Shown here: piece after piece, positions 1 to 9,913 of the stretch | How the letters are laid out: each line of letters starts with the position of its first letter | Numbering within the stretch: position 1 is the first letter of the stretch | Origin: Corynebacterium ciconiae DSM 44920 | GTDB lineage: Bacteria > Actinomycetota > Actinomycetes > Mycobacteriales > Mycobacteriaceae | Reading direction: 5' to 3' | NCBI RefSeq assembly: GCF_030440575.1 | Contig: NZ_CP047189.1 | Location: 1,364,001-1,428,000 of the forward strand | DNA: 64,000 nt | Position numbers and translations under genes: made by a program | The notes under the pieces: model-generated | What the model was told of the DNA's origin: nothing | Database searches by the model: none | What the model saw: the letters and a program-made list of their open reading frames with translations, nothing else

Positions 1-119
1 TGAAGCGGCTTGCCTCCGCGCCCCACGGAAGCGACAGATGCCCGAGGCCCACCCTCGCGCGCTACATTTGGGGATAGTGAATAGCGAAGAATCGACCCGT
101 ACATCAGAAGAGGACTGTT

Positions 120-1652
120 ATGGACTATCAGCCGCCGTCGAACCCCTTGCGGGACCCGCACGATAAGCGCCTGCCGCGTATCGCCGGCCCGTCCGGCATG
201 GTGATCTTTGGTGTCACGGGCGATTTGGCGCGCAAGAAGCTGCTGCCCGCGGTCTATGACCTCGCCCACCGCGGTCTGCTGCCGGCGGGCTTTAGCTTGG
301 TGGGTTATGGCCGACGCGACTGGAGCAAACAGGACTTCGAAGAGTACGTGCGCACCGCCGTCAAGGACGGGGCGCGCACCTCCTTCCGCGACAACGTGTG
401 GGAGCGGCTGGCCGAAGGCATGGAGTTTGTTACCGGCAATCTCGACGTGGACGAGGATTTCGATCACCTCCGCGACACGTTGAGGAACATTGATTCCTCC
501 CGCGGGACAGCCGGCAACTGGGCCTTTTATCTCTCGGTGCCGCCCGCACTGTTTACTGATGTGTGCCACCAGCTGGACCGCTCCGGCCTCGCCGAAGCTG
601 AGGGCGATTCCTGGCGGCGCGTGATCATCGAAAAACCTTTTGGCCACGATCTGGAGTCCGCCAAGGAGCTCAACGAGATCGTCAATTCCGTCTTCCCCGA
701 GAACGCGGTGTTTCGCATCGATCACTATCTCGGCAAAGAGACCGTGCAGAACATTATGGCGCTGCGTTTTGCCAACCAGCTCTTCGAACCCTTCTGGAAT
801 GCGCAGTTTATTGACCACGTGCAGATCACCATGGCCGAGGACATTGGCCTCGGCGGTCGCGCCGGCTACTACGACGGCATTGGTGCCGCCCGTGACGTGA
901 TCCAAAACCACCTGCTGCAGCTGCTCGCCCTCGTGGCCATGGATGAGCCACGCACTATTTCCCCCGATGAGTTGCAGGCCGAAAAGGTGAAGGTGCTGCG
1001 CGCCGCCAAGCCGGTATATCCGCTGGGCAAAACCACCGCCCGCGGCCAATATACGGCCGGTTGGCAAGGCTCGAAGAAGGTGATTGGTCTGCGCGATGAG
1101 GAGGGCTTTGATCCTGACTCCAACACCGAAACCTTCGCTGCCTGCACCATCGAGATCGAAAACCGCCGCTGGGCGGGTGTGCCCTTCTATCTGCGCACCG
1201 GTAAACGACTGGGCCGTCGCGTCACCGAGATCGCCGTGGTGCTCAAGAACGTGCCACACAACCCCTTCGGGGACTCCACCGTGGGCACCCTCGGGCCGAA
1301 TGCCGTGGTGATTCGGGTACAGCCGGACGAGGGCGTACTCATGCGCTTCGGTTCGAAGGTGCCCGGTTCCGCCATGGAGGTGCGCGATGTGAACATGGAC
1401 TTCTCCTATCGCGAAGCCTTCACAGAAGAATCGCCCGAGGCCTATGAGCGTCTCATCCTCGATGCGCTTCTCGACGAAGCCAGCCTCTTTCCCACCAATG
1501 AGGAAGTGGAGCTGAGCTGGAAGATCCTCGATCCCATCCTCGAGTTCTGGGCGCAGCGCGGCCAGCCCGATGATTACCGCGCCGGCACGTGGGGCCCTGC
1601 ATCCGCCAACACTATGATGGAGCGCGACGGACGCCACTGGCGTCGCCCCTAG
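120..1652 (+). CDS. zwf: Glucose-6-phosphate 1-dehydrogenase
   Basis: Oxidises glucose 6-phosphate to 6-phosphogluconolactone with NADP in the cytosol, the entry step of the oxidative pentose phosphate pathway. The 510-residue length is normal for the family. The nucleotide-binding fingerprint GVTGDLARKK lies at residues 31-40, EKPFGHD near 171 and the substrate-binding signature RIDHYLGKE near 199. The ATG has an AGAGGA ribosome site just upstream. It is followed after 79 bases by opcA and then pgl, the usual corynebacterial order. Bases 1-119 hold its leader and perhaps the tail of an upstream gene (tal in relatives), which I could not confirm. Confidence 0.97.
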   Translation: MDYQPPSNPLRDPHDKRLPRIAGPSGMVIFGVTGDLARKKLLPAVYDLAHRGLLPAGFSLVGYGRRDWSKQDFEEYVRTAVKDGARTSFRDNVWERLAEGMEFVTGNLDVDEDFDHLRDTLRNIDSSRGTAGNWAFYLSVPPALFTDVCHQLDRSGLAEAEGDSWRRVIIEKPFGHDLESAKELNEIVNSVFPENAVFRIDHYLGKETVQNIMALRFANQLFEPFWNAQFIDHVQITMAEDIGLGGRAGYYDGIGAARDVIQNHLLQLLALVAMDEPRTISPDELQAEKVKVLRAAKPVYPLGKTTARGQYTAGWQGSKKVIGLRDEEGFDPDSNTETFAACTIEIENRRWAGVPFYLRTGKRLGRRVTEIAVVLKNVPHNPFGDSTVGTLGPNAVVIRVQPDEGVLMRFGSKVPGSAMEVRDVNMDFSYREAFTEESPEAYERLILDALLDEASLFPTNEEVELSWKILDPILEFWAQRGQPDDYRAGTWGPASANTMMERDGRHWRRP

Positions 1653-1731
1653 CGCGCACCCCACCCCAGGGGTTGCGCCCTGGTTCAGTTACGTCCGCTG
1701 CCACTTTCAACGAAGGAAAGACAAGCCTCCC

Positions 1732-2715
1732 GTGATCTTTTCTCTGCCCTCCACCACATCTCGAGACATCTCCAAGGCGCTCGTGAGTATCCGCGACACC
1801 GGCTCCCAGGTAATGACCGGCCGTGTGCTCACCCTCATCATCGTGGCCTCCACCGAGGACAACACCACCGAACTGATCGAGCTGGCTACCGACGCCACCC
1901 GCGAGCATCCTGCCCGTGTGCTTATGGTGCTGCCCGATGAGTCCGAGGAAGACGGTAACCTCGACGCCGAGATCCGCATCGGTGGTGACGCCGGTGCCTC
2001 CGAAATCGTGGTGATGCGCGTGCGCGGCGAACTGGCCTCGCACGTAGACTCGCTGGTGACTCCTCTGCTGCTGCCGGACACCCCGATCGTGGCCTGGTGG
2101 CCCTCCCAAGCACCGGAGATCCCCGCCGAGGATCCCATCGGCCAAATCGCTCAGCGCCGCATCACGGATTCCTTCTTCGATCCGCGGGATGACGCCATCT
2201 TCGCCCGCCGCAGCAGCTATGCCCCCGGTGACTCCGATCTGGCGTGGTCGCGATTGACCACGTGGCGCGGTGTGGTGGCCTCAGCGCTGGATCGTCCGCC
2301 CTATCACGAGATCGTGGGTGTGGAGATCACCGGCCCGCAGGAGTCCCCCTCCGTAGAGCTCGCCGGCGGCTGGCTAGCCGATCGCCTAGGACTAAAGGCC
2401 ATGCGCCACTCCGAGGCCTTCGCCCGTCTAGCCTCCCCAGTGTTCAAGTTGGTTCTGCACCGCAAGGACGCCGATCCCGTGGTGATCGAGGCCGTGGATC
2501 GCCGTACCATGCGGGTATCGGTGCCCGGCTCTGCCGATGCGTTGGTAGCTGCCTCCCGCCGCAGCATCGCCGATTGTCTCGCCGAGGAGCTCAGGCACCT
2601 CGACCCGGATCGGGCCTATGGCCAGGCATTGCGCGGTCTCTCCCGCGTGCACCCCGCCGAGAGCTCCGCGGATAATGCGGGAGCCACCGCCGAGTCCACC
2701 TCCGGTACCGACTAA
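1732..2715 (+). CDS. opcA: Glucose-6-phosphate dehydrogenase assembly protein OpcA
   Basis: OpcA is the partner that promotes assembly or activity of Zwf in actinobacteria and cyanobacteria. The 327-residue protein starts at a GTG (MIFSLPSTTSRDISKAL) and carries the family-typical stretch TPIVAWWPSQAP about one third of the way in. The C-terminal 20 residues are a low-complexity Ala/Ser/Thr tail. It lies 79 bases after zwf and 33 bases before pgl on the same strand, so the three are very likely co-transcribed. The GTG has only a distant AAGGAAAG box, so the exact start is less certain than the gene. Confidence 0.95.
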   Translation: MIFSLPSTTSRDISKALVSIRDTGSQVMTGRVLTLIIVASTEDNTTELIELATDATREHPARVLMVLPDESEEDGNLDAEIRIGGDAGASEIVVMRVRGELASHVDSLVTPLLLPDTPIVAWWPSQAPEIPAEDPIGQIAQRRITDSFFDPRDDAIFARRSSYAPGDSDLAWSRLTTWRGVVASALDRPPYHEIVGVEITGPQESPSVELAGGWLADRLGLKAMRHSEAFARLASPVFKLVLHRKDADPVVIEAVDRRTMRVSVPGSADALVAASRRSIADCLAEELRHLDPDRAYGQALRGLSRVHPAESSADNAGATAESTSGTD

Positions 2716-2748
2716 CCTCTTCCCTTCTGCTAGCTAGGAGCGCTCGCC

Positions 2749-3453
2749 ATGGAATCTGTTGTGGCTATTCGCGAATTCGACACCAAAGAGGCCGTATGCA
2801 CGGGCGCGGCCCGTGACATCGCCGAGCTCATCGCTGAGACCATCGACCACCGTGGGGTTGCGCACATCGTGCTCACCGGCGGATCGGTGGGTATCGGCAC
2901 GCTTGCCGCTTTGAAGGACCACGCCGTGGACTGGGACAAGGTGCACGTGTACTTCGGTGATGAACGGGCCGTGGCCGTGGATCATCCCGATTCCAACGAA
3001 GGCCAGGCCCGTGAGGCGCTGCTTGATCACGTGGATATTCCGGAAGCCAATATCCATGGCTATGGCTTGGGTGAAAAGAGCCTTGAGGCCGCGGCGAAAG
3101 ACTACGCATCGCAGTTGCCGGCGACTATCGACCTGCATCTGTTAGGCATGGGCCACGAGGGACACATCAATTCCCTTTTCCCCCATTCTGCTGCCACCCA
3201 GGCCACCGAGGCCAGCGTGCTCGCTGTGACTGATTCTCCGAAGCCGCCGGCCGAGCGGGTGACGCTGTCTTTGCCGCAGGTGCAGGCGTGCCGCGTGGTC
3301 TGGCTGCTGGTCTCTGGCGAGGAGAAAGCCGAGGCGGTATCGCACGTGATTCATGGCGGTGAGCCACTGGACTGGCCGGCATGCGGGGCGCGCGGGGTGG
3401 AGGAGACTGCTATCTATGTCTCCACCGATGCGCTCAGCCGCAGCTCCGTCTAA
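2749..3453 (+). CDS. pgl: 6-phosphogluconolactonase
   Basis: Hydrolyses 6-phosphogluconolactone to 6-phosphogluconate, directly downstream of the Zwf reaction. The 234-residue protein has the glucosamine-6-phosphate isomerase/6-phosphogluconolactonase fold motifs: HIVLTGGSVG near residue 43, VHVYFGDERAV near 65 and LLGMGHEGHINSLFPHS near 130. The ATG is preceded by TAGGAG at 2735-2740. It closes the zwf-opcA-pgl operon and is followed by a perfect 11-bp terminator hairpin. Confidence 0.96.
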   Translation: MESVVAIREFDTKEAVCTGAARDIAELIAETIDHRGVAHIVLTGGSVGIGTLAALKDHAVDWDKVHVYFGDERAVAVDHPDSNEGQAREALLDHVDIPEANIHGYGLGEKSLEAAAKDYASQLPATIDLHLLGMGHEGHINSLFPHSAATQATEASVLAVTDSPKPPAERVTLSLPQVQACRVVWLLVSGEEKAEAVSHVIHGGEPLDWPACGARGVEETAIYVSTDALSRSSV

Positions 3454-3523
3454 GAGGCAATCGGGCTCGCCACTCAACAGGCGGGCAGCGTTCTACTAGG
3501 CAGCGTTTTACTGGGCAAAGGAC

Positions 3524-3560
3524 AACGCCGCACCCATTGCGATAAGGTGCGGCGTTTCTT
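3524..3560 (+). terminator. Intrinsic terminator after pgl
   Basis: AACGCCGCACC (3524-3534) pairs perfectly with GGTGCGGCGTT (3546-3556) around an 11-base loop, followed by TTTCTTT. It ends the zwf-opcA-pgl transcript. The reverse direction lacks a clear T tract. Confidence 0.85.
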
Positions 3561-3597
3561 TATGTGCCGAGCGGCGCCAAACTAGCGCCGCCTGCGG

Positions 3598-3834
3598 CTA
3601 GGAGGCGTAAGCCTGCAGCAGGTTAAGACCGACGATGCAGCCAATCCACACCAAGGCGGTGAGGATGGTGAGGCGGTCGAGGTTCTTTTCAACGACGGTC
3701 GAACCAGAAAGATTCGACTGCATGCCGCCACCGAAAAGGCTGGACAGTCCGCCACCCTTGCCCTTGTGCAAAAGAATGAACAGGGTCATCAGAAGTGCGG
3801 AAACAACCAGCACAATTTGGAGTGCGAGAACCAT
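3598..3834 (-). CDS. secG: Preprotein translocase subunit SecG
   Basis: Small integral membrane subunit of the SecYEG channel. The 78-residue protein has two hydrophobic segments (about residues 2-22 and 53-74) flanking the conserved cytosolic loop LLHKGKGGGLSSLFGGG. An AAGGAGA ribosome site precedes the ATG. It lies downstream of tpiA on the same strand with only 147 bases between them. In C. glutamicum, ppc sits in this gap; here it is missing. Confidence 0.95.
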   Translation of the reverse strand: MVLALQIVLVVSALLMTLFILLHKGKGGGLSSLFGGGMQSNLSGSTVVEKNLDRLTILTALVWIGCIVGLNLLQAYAS

Positions 3835-3925
3835 GTGTCTCCTTGGGGTTAGGCAATATAGATACGGAGCGGATCGTGTCGGCGTCTTAGGCCGACCGTC
3901 GCCCGATGAACGATGCTTAAGCTTA

Positions 3926-3962
3926 CACCAACGCCGCCTACGGCACGTAGACGGCGTGGGTG
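3926..3962 (-). terminator. Stem-loop after tpiA
   Basis: A long imperfect stem pairs CACC-ACGCCG-CTAC with GTAG-CGGCGT-GGTG around a five-base loop, with two mismatches. It sits 19 bases beyond the tpiA stop in the minus direction. There is no strong T tract, so it could be a partial terminator or an mRNA 3' protector between tpiA and secG. Confidence 0.5.
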
Positions 3963-3980
3963 TCGAAGCATGAAAGGGGC

Positions 3981-4766
3981 TTAAGCCACGGCCTGAGCGG
4001 CATTCGCGGCAAGCTTGGCGAACTCCTCGCCATCCAAGGAGGCGCCACCAACGAGGCCGCCGTCCACATCGGGCTGGGAGACGATCTCAGCGATGGAGTC
4101 CACCTTCACGGAGCCGCCGTAGAGGATACGCATGCCAGAGGCGATCTCCTCATCGGCGATCTCCGCCACAGCGGAGCGAATCGCGGCGCACACTTCTTGG
4201 GCATCGGCCGGCGAGGCCACCTTGCCGGTGCCGATGGCCCACACGGGCTCATAGGCGATAACAGTGCGTGCCAGCTCATCCTTGTCCAGACCAGCCAAGG
4301 AGGCCTTGGTCTGCTCGACCACGAAGTTCACGTGCTCGCCGGACTCGCGGACCTCGAGCTGCTCGCCGACGCAGACGATCGGGCTGATGCCGTTCTTGAG
4401 AGCTGCCTTGGCCTTGGCGGCAACAATCTCGTCGGTCTCGTGGTGGTACTCGCGACGCTCGGAGTGGCCAACAACGGCCCAGGAGCAGCCCAGCTTGGCG
4501 AGCATGCTGCCGGACACCTCACCGGTGTAGGCACCGGCGTCGTGCTGGGAGACATCCTGAGCGCCGTAGCTGATGTGCAGCTTGTCGCCCTCGATGAGGG
4601 TCTGCACGCTACGCAGGTCGGTGAACGGAACGGTAAGCGCCACGTCGACGGTCTCGTAGTACTCCTTCGGCAGGGCGAAGGCAAGCTTCTGTACCACGGC
4701 AGTAGCCTCGAGGTGGTTGATGTTCATCTTCCAGTTGCCGGCAATAAGCGGGGTGCGATTAGCCAT
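3981..4766 (-). CDS. tpiA: Triosephosphate isomerase
   Basis: Interconverts dihydroxyacetone phosphate and glyceraldehyde 3-phosphate. The 261-residue TIM barrel begins [15 protein letters not shown]. It shows the catalytic His in VVGHSERR, the catalytic Glu in [11 protein letters not shown] and the phosphate-binding ILYGGSVK and GGLVGGASL loops. It is the second gene of the pgk-tpiA pair, 133 bases after pgk, with a strong hairpin between them that may lower its expression relative to pgk. Confidence 0.98.
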   Translation of the reverse strand: MANRTPLIAGNWKMNINHLEATAVVQKLAFALPKEYYETVDVALTVPFTDLRSVQTLIEGDKLHISYGAQDVSQHDAGAYTGEVSGSMLAKLGCSWAVVGHSERREYHHETDEIVAAKAKAALKNGISPIVCVGEQLEVRESGEHVNFVVEQTKASLAGLDKDELARTVIAYEPVWAIGTGKVASPADAQEVCAAIRSAVAEIADEEIASGMRILYGGSVKVDSIAEIVSQPDVDGGLVGGASLDGEEFAKLAANAAQAVA

Positions 4767-4800
4767 AAAAGGTTCATTGTCCTTTCAAAAAGGGGTGAAG

Positions 4801-4824
4801 GGAAAAGGGGGTGTCAGCCCCCTT
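4801..4824 (-). terminator. Hairpin between pgk and tpiA
   Basis: AAGGGGG (4805-4811) and CCCCCTT (4818-4824) form a perfect 7-bp stem with a six-base loop. Read on the minus strand it is followed by TTCCC, like an intrinsic terminator after pgk. A larger imperfect stem (CCGCGGGCTG against CAGCCTGCGG) lies nearer the pgk stop. Some readthrough into tpiA is likely because tpiA shows no obvious promoter in the rest of the gap. Confidence 0.6.
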
Positions 4825-4899
4825 GTGACCGCCGCGGGCTGCTGGCAGGCATGCGCCCACGTGTGCACACAGCCTGCGGCGGATGGTGACAGCTCGGTC

Positions 4900-6111
4900 T
4901 TAGGCGAGCACAGCCACGCCAGGCAGTTCCTTGCCCTCGAGGAACTCGAGCGAGGCGCCACCGCCGGTGGAGATGTGGGAGAAACCGTCTTCATTCAGGC
5001 CGAGCACGCGTACGGAGGCTGCGGAGTCGCCGCCACCGACGACGGTGAAGCTGTCGTTGTTCTGGGTGGCATTGATGATCGCCTGGGCCACGCCCTTGGT
5101 GCCATTGGAGAAGGCCTCGAACTCAAACACGCCCATGGGGCCGTTCCAGAACACGGTCTTGGAGGATTCGATCACCTCGGCGAAGCGCTTGACGCTCTCC
5201 GGTCCGATGTCCAGGCTCATCCAGCCCTCGGGGATGGAGTCGAGATCCACAACCTTCTTCTCTGCGTCCTTGTTGAACTCAGAGGCGGCCACGAGGTCCA
5301 CGGGGAGCACGATCTTGTCGCCGTACTTCTCCAGCAGCTCCTTGCAGGTATCGATCATTTCTTCCTGCAGCAAGGACTCCTGCACGTTGTGGCCCTGGGC
5401 GGCGAGGAAGGTGTAGCACATGCCGCCGCCGATGATCAGCTTGTCGGCCTTCGAGGACAGCGCCTCGATCACGCCGAGCTTATCGGAGACCTTGGAGCCG
5501 CCGAGCACCACCATGTACGGATGGGCCGGGTCCTCGGCCACGCCCTGCAGCACGGATACTTCCTTCTCCACGAGGGAGCCGGCGTAATGCGGCAGACGCT
5601 TGGCCACATCGTAGACGGAGGTCTGGGCGCGGTGGACCACACCGAAACCGTCTGAGACGAAGGCGCCGTCCGGGACGAGGGCCACGAGCTGGTCGGCGAA
5701 CTCGCCGCGCTCGGCCTCATCCTTGGAGGTTTCGCGCGGGTCGAAGCGCACGTTCTCCAGCAGCAGCACATCGCCCTCGTTGAGACCGTTTGCGCGCTCG
5801 TGGGCGTCCTCGCCCACCACGTCACCGGCCAAAGCCACGTACTGGCCGAGTTCTTCGCTCAGGGCCTCGGCGACCGGCTTGAGAGAGAACTTCGGGTTCA
5901 CCTCGCCCTTGGGGCGGCCGAGGTGTGCCATCACGACAACCTTGGCACCGGCCTCGGTGAGGGCCTTGAGGGTGGGCAGGGAGGCCTTGATGCGGCCCGG
6001 ATCGGTGATCTCTTGGTTCTCGTTCAGCGGCACGTTGAAGTCCGAGCGAACGAGGACGTAGCGGCCATCCACGCCGTCATTGATCAGATCCTGAATGTTC
6101 TTCAAAGCCAT
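4900..6111 (-). CDS. pgk: Phosphoglycerate kinase
   Basis: Transfers phosphate from 1,3-bisphosphoglycerate to ADP. The 403-residue protein has the N-terminal substrate signature VRSDFNVPL, then [21 protein letters not shown], the hinge [13 protein letters not shown] and the nucleotide-binding C-terminal [18 protein letters not shown] stands 10 bases before the ATG. It lies downstream of gap on the same strand but is separated by 239 bases including a strong hairpin, so pgk probably has its own promoter. Confidence 0.98.
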   Translation of the reverse strand: MALKNIQDLINDGVDGRYVLVRSDFNVPLNENQEITDPGRIKASLPTLKALTEAGAKVVVMAHLGRPKGEVNPKFSLKPVAEALSEELGQYVALAGDVVGEDAHERANGLNEGDVLLLENVRFDPRETSKDEAERGEFADQLVALVPDGAFVSDGFGVVHRAQTSVYDVAKRLPHYAGSLVEKEVSVLQGVAEDPAHPYMVVLGGSKVSDKLGVIEALSSKADKLIIGGGMCYTFLAAQGHNVQESLLQEEMIDTCKELLEKYGDKIVLPVDLVAASEFNKDAEKKVVDLDSIPEGWMSLDIGPESVKRFAEVIESSKTVFWNGPMGVFEFEAFSNGTKGVAQAIINATQNNDSFTVVGGGDSAASVRVLGLNEDGFSHISTGGGASLEFLEGKELPGVAVLA

Positions 6112-6238
6112 CTCGGCTGAGCTCCTTAAAAATGTGTCAACACAATGTGTCTCAATGGGTGGCGCTAGCCCAGCGTGGGGCGGGGCGAGGCGCCGTCGAT
6201 ATTCACTTATTCGCTAGTCAAGCCTAGTGAAACCAAAC

Positions 6239-6281
6239 GCGGCCCGTCGGTGGTGTGCCGCGAGGCACACCCCGGGGCCGC
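6239..6281 (-). terminator. Two-tier hairpin after gap
   Basis: An outer stem GCGGCCC/GGGCCGC (6239-6245 with 6275-6281) encloses an 8-bp stem GGTGTGCC/GGCACACC capped by the tetraloop GCGA. On the minus strand it lies about 70 bases past the gap stop and is followed by GTTTGGTTTC. It is most likely the gap terminator. Confidence 0.7.
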
Positions 6282-6350
6282 GAGGTAGGGTCCACGCCAC
6301 TCGGCCTTCAGCGCAGTGCTATCCGGCCGGCGTGGAGAGAGCCGGGGCTC

Positions 6351-7481
<1,131 letters not shown>

Positions 7482-7551
7482 TCATCCGGTGTCACTTACA
7501 CACTCTACCGACGCAAGGGCGTTTATGCAGTGGCTGAAGCCCACTTTCTTC

Positions 7552-7562
7552 GCTTATCGACG
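7552..7562 (+). repeat. Dispersed element copy 1
   Basis: Exact GCTTATCGACG core followed by CC, in the gap-whiA intergenic region about 190 bases upstream of the gap start. Confidence 0.75.
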
Positions 7563-7694
7563 CCCATTCATGCCCGCTCAACCCTTCGAAAACCAATAAA
7601 ACAAAAAGGTTAGGGTGTCCGATTATGCGATTACGGAGCCCGAACGTCCGATTTCCCACCGCATGACGCCGCCACCACCCCCGAATGTGAAGAT

Positions 7695-7714
7695 CGCCCC
7701 GTGCAGTGGGGGCG
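7695..7714 (-). terminator. Stem-loop downstream of whiA
   Basis: CGCCCC (7695-7700) pairs with GGGGCG (7709-7714) around an eight-base loop. It lies about 130 bases beyond the whiA stop in the minus direction. The poly-T tail is poor, so termination is plausible rather than certain. Confidence 0.45.
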
Positions 7715-7842
7715 TTTCCTACGCCTGCCTTCACCTTCACGGGACGATAGTGGGATTACTCACAGTGGCCGCTTTGGGGTGTCCGCGCTAGCTCTCTTCC
7801 GCCTCATCAGCCCCATCCACACCAGCAGCGTTTTGTCGCTCG

Positions 7843-8832
7843 CTAGCTCAACTCATCGAGATTGTCTTCCACCACTGCCTCACTGGTGGGCGGCACCCCG
7901 ATCTCGGCGGCCTTCTTATCGGCCATAGTGAGGAGCCGACGGATACGTCCGGCCACCGCATCTTTGGTCATGGGCGGATCAGCCAAGCGGCCGAGCTCTT
8001 CCAAGGATTCTTGGCGATGTCTGATGCGTAGTGTCCCAGCTTCAACGAGATGGGCAGGCACATCATCACCCAGGATTTCCATGGCGCGCTCCACTTTGGC
8101 GGCTGCGGCCACCGCCGCACGCACCGAGCGACGCAGGTTGGCATCATCGAAGTTCGCAAGCCGGTTGGCCGAGGCCCGATCCTCACGCTTGATGCGCTCC
8201 TCATCCCACTGCAAACGAGTGAGGTGAGCACCCATACGGGCAAGCAACACACCAATATCGGTGCCGTCTTTCACCACTACCTTCACTACCCCACGGGTTT
8301 CCTTGGCTTTGGCGCTGACGTTTAAGCGCCGAGCCCCGCCCACCAACGCGGAAGCCGCCAAGGTACAGGGAGCCGCGATGTCGAGCGCTGTGGATCGAGC
8401 CGGATCGGCGAGCTGGCCGGCGGCGAGAAAGGCCCCGCGGAGCGCGGCCTCAATTTCCACCACAGTGCCGGAAACGATATGCGGTGGCATGCCCACCACG
8501 AGGTGGCCCGAGCGGGTCACCAGCCCGAGACGGCGAATGATGTCGCGGGCTCCTGTCTCCACGTGCAGCGTGTAACGACTGTCCTTGGCGCTACTGCTGG
8601 GTCCGGGGGCGATGATCTGCGGGGTGGCGTCGAAAAGCTCGCGGAAGAACACACTGGTGCGGGTGGCAATCGCCTCGGTGTCTACCTCGATGTCGATGAC
8701 CGGCTGATTATTGCTAATGCTGATTTCTCCGCCGTAGCGGATGAGGGCAGCCAGTTCCGCGGCACGGGCTTGAGGCCGAGTGCAGCGGGCGACCGCGAGT
8801 TCTTCTTTGACGCGCGCGGTGAGCGAGGCCAT
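7843..8832 (-). CDS. whiA: DNA-binding protein WhiA
   Basis: Actinobacterial/Firmicute regulator with an N-terminal homing-endonuclease-like (LAGLIDADG) fold and a C-terminal helix-turn-helix; in Streptomyces it controls division genes at sporulation. The 329-residue length is typical. Residues near 36-60 resemble the WhiA N-domain and the C-terminal part has the HTH pattern SLEELGRLADPPMTKDAVAGRIRRL. GGGAGGA directly precedes the ATG. It follows yvcK by 31 bases in the conserved uvrC-rapZ-yvcK-whiA cluster. Confidence 0.95.
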   Translation of the reverse strand: MASLTARVKEELAVARCTRPQARAAELAALIRYGGEISISNNQPVIDIEVDTEAIATRTSVFFRELFDATPQIIAPGPSSSAKDSRYTLHVETGARDIIRRLGLVTRSGHLVVGMPPHIVSGTVVEIEAALRGAFLAAGQLADPARSTALDIAAPCTLAASALVGGARRLNVSAKAKETRGVVKVVVKDGTDIGVLLARMGAHLTRLQWDEERIKREDRASANRLANFDDANLRRSVRAAVAAAAKVERAMEILGDDVPAHLVEAGTLRIRHRQESLEELGRLADPPMTKDAVAGRIRRLLTMADKKAAEIGVPPTSEAVVEDNLDELS

Positions 8833-8863
8833 GGTCCTCCCTATGAATCTGAAGCGGTGGTAC

Positions 8864-9835
8864 TTAGCGCTGGGCGTAGGCGGTGGCTAGAGCCTCGGCG
8901 AGGCGCTGCGGATCGTGGGTATCAAGGTACCTGCCGGCCTCGTCGCGGCCACGCACGGGGGCGAAATCGATCTCGGCCGAGAGCTTCTTTGCGGCCCGAA
9001 TGAGATAGCTCTTCTCATTGTGGGTGAAGGGGGTATCGGCGTCGATAATGATGCGATCCACCTGCAGCCGTGGGGCATGCTGGGACAGCATGTGAATGTG
9101 GCGCTCGATAGAAAATCCAGCGGTCTCGCCTGGCTCGGAGGTGAGATTGAGCACCACCACCCGCTGGGCGGTGGTCTCGGACATGGCGTCTACGATGCCC
9201 GGCACCAGCAGGTGCGGAATCACGCTGGAAAACCACGAACCAGGCCCGAGGGTAACGATATCGGCGCCAAGGATCGCCTCGCGGGCGTGCTCGCTCACGG
9301 TCGGAGCTTCGGGGATGATGCGCACCCGCCGCACCGTGCCCGGGGTGGTAGCTACCGCCACCTGGCCGCGCACGGGGTGCATGATGCGGGGATCATCGTC
9401 CAGCCCTGCCACATCCGCCTCGATATCGAGGGGCTCCTCCACCATGGGTAGAACCCGGCCGGCGCAGCCCACCAGTCGGGCCACCGTATCGAGTGCTGCT
9501 ACCGGCGAATCGAGAATCTCCCCCAGCCCAGCCAAGAGCAGGTTGCCAACGGCGTGGCCGGCTAGGGCACCCGTGCCGCCGAAGCGGTGTTGCAGCAATT
9601 CTTCCCACAGCAAACCATGATCGCTACGTTCCGATAGCGCGGCCAGCGCCATGCGAAGATCCCCCGGCGGAACTTGGTTGAGCTCTTTGCGAATGCGCCC
9701 CGAGGAACCGCCATCATCGGCCACGGTCACCACGGCATTCACGGAATCAGTGGCCAATAGCCTGGCGGCGCGCAAAGTTTGGAAGAGGCCGTGGCCGCCA
9801 CCGAGACTGGTAATCACAGCAGGTTTAACAGACAT
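8864..9835 (-). CDS. yvcK: Gluconeogenesis factor YvcK/CofD-like protein
   Basis: Member of the CofD/YvcK family (323 residues), linked in other bacteria to carbon-source adaptation, cell-wall homeostasis and UDP-sugar binding. Visible motifs are TSLGGGHGLFQTLRA near residue 9, VTVADDGGSSGRIR near 37, the PGDLRMAL stretch and TLGPGSWFSSVIPHLLV in the second half. It sits between rapZ and whiA with short spacers, a very widely conserved trio. Confidence 0.94.
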   Translation of the reverse strand: MSVKPAVITSLGGGHGLFQTLRAARLLATDSVNAVVTVADDGGSSGRIRKELNQVPPGDLRMALAALSERSDHGLLWEELLQHRFGGTGALAGHAVGNLLLAGLGEILDSPVAALDTVARLVGCAGRVLPMVEEPLDIEADVAGLDDDPRIMHPVRGQVAVATTPGTVRRVRIIPEAPTVSEHAREAILGADIVTLGPGSWFSSVIPHLLVPGIVDAMSETTAQRVVVLNLTSEPGETAGFSIERHIHMLSQHAPRLQVDRIIIDADTPFTHNEKSYLIRAAKKLSAEIDFAPVRGRDEAGRYLDTHDPQRLAEALATAYAQR

Positions 9836-9913
9836 ACGTTGCGTCTATCTCGTTTCTACAGCGAGGTGAACTAAAGGGAGTACACAGGGCAAGGCATACA
9901 AGCGGGTGCAGGG

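Noticed and set aside
1..119. 3' end of tal at the window start
   Set aside because: Expected from C. glutamicum order, but none of the three frames gives a recognisable transaldolase C-terminus in this short stretch.
3960..5655. Long plus-strand frames opposite tpiA and pgk
   Set aside because: They mirror strong minus-strand genes, have Leu/Gly/His-rich shadow composition and no motifs. High G+C coding DNA commonly leaves antisense frames open.
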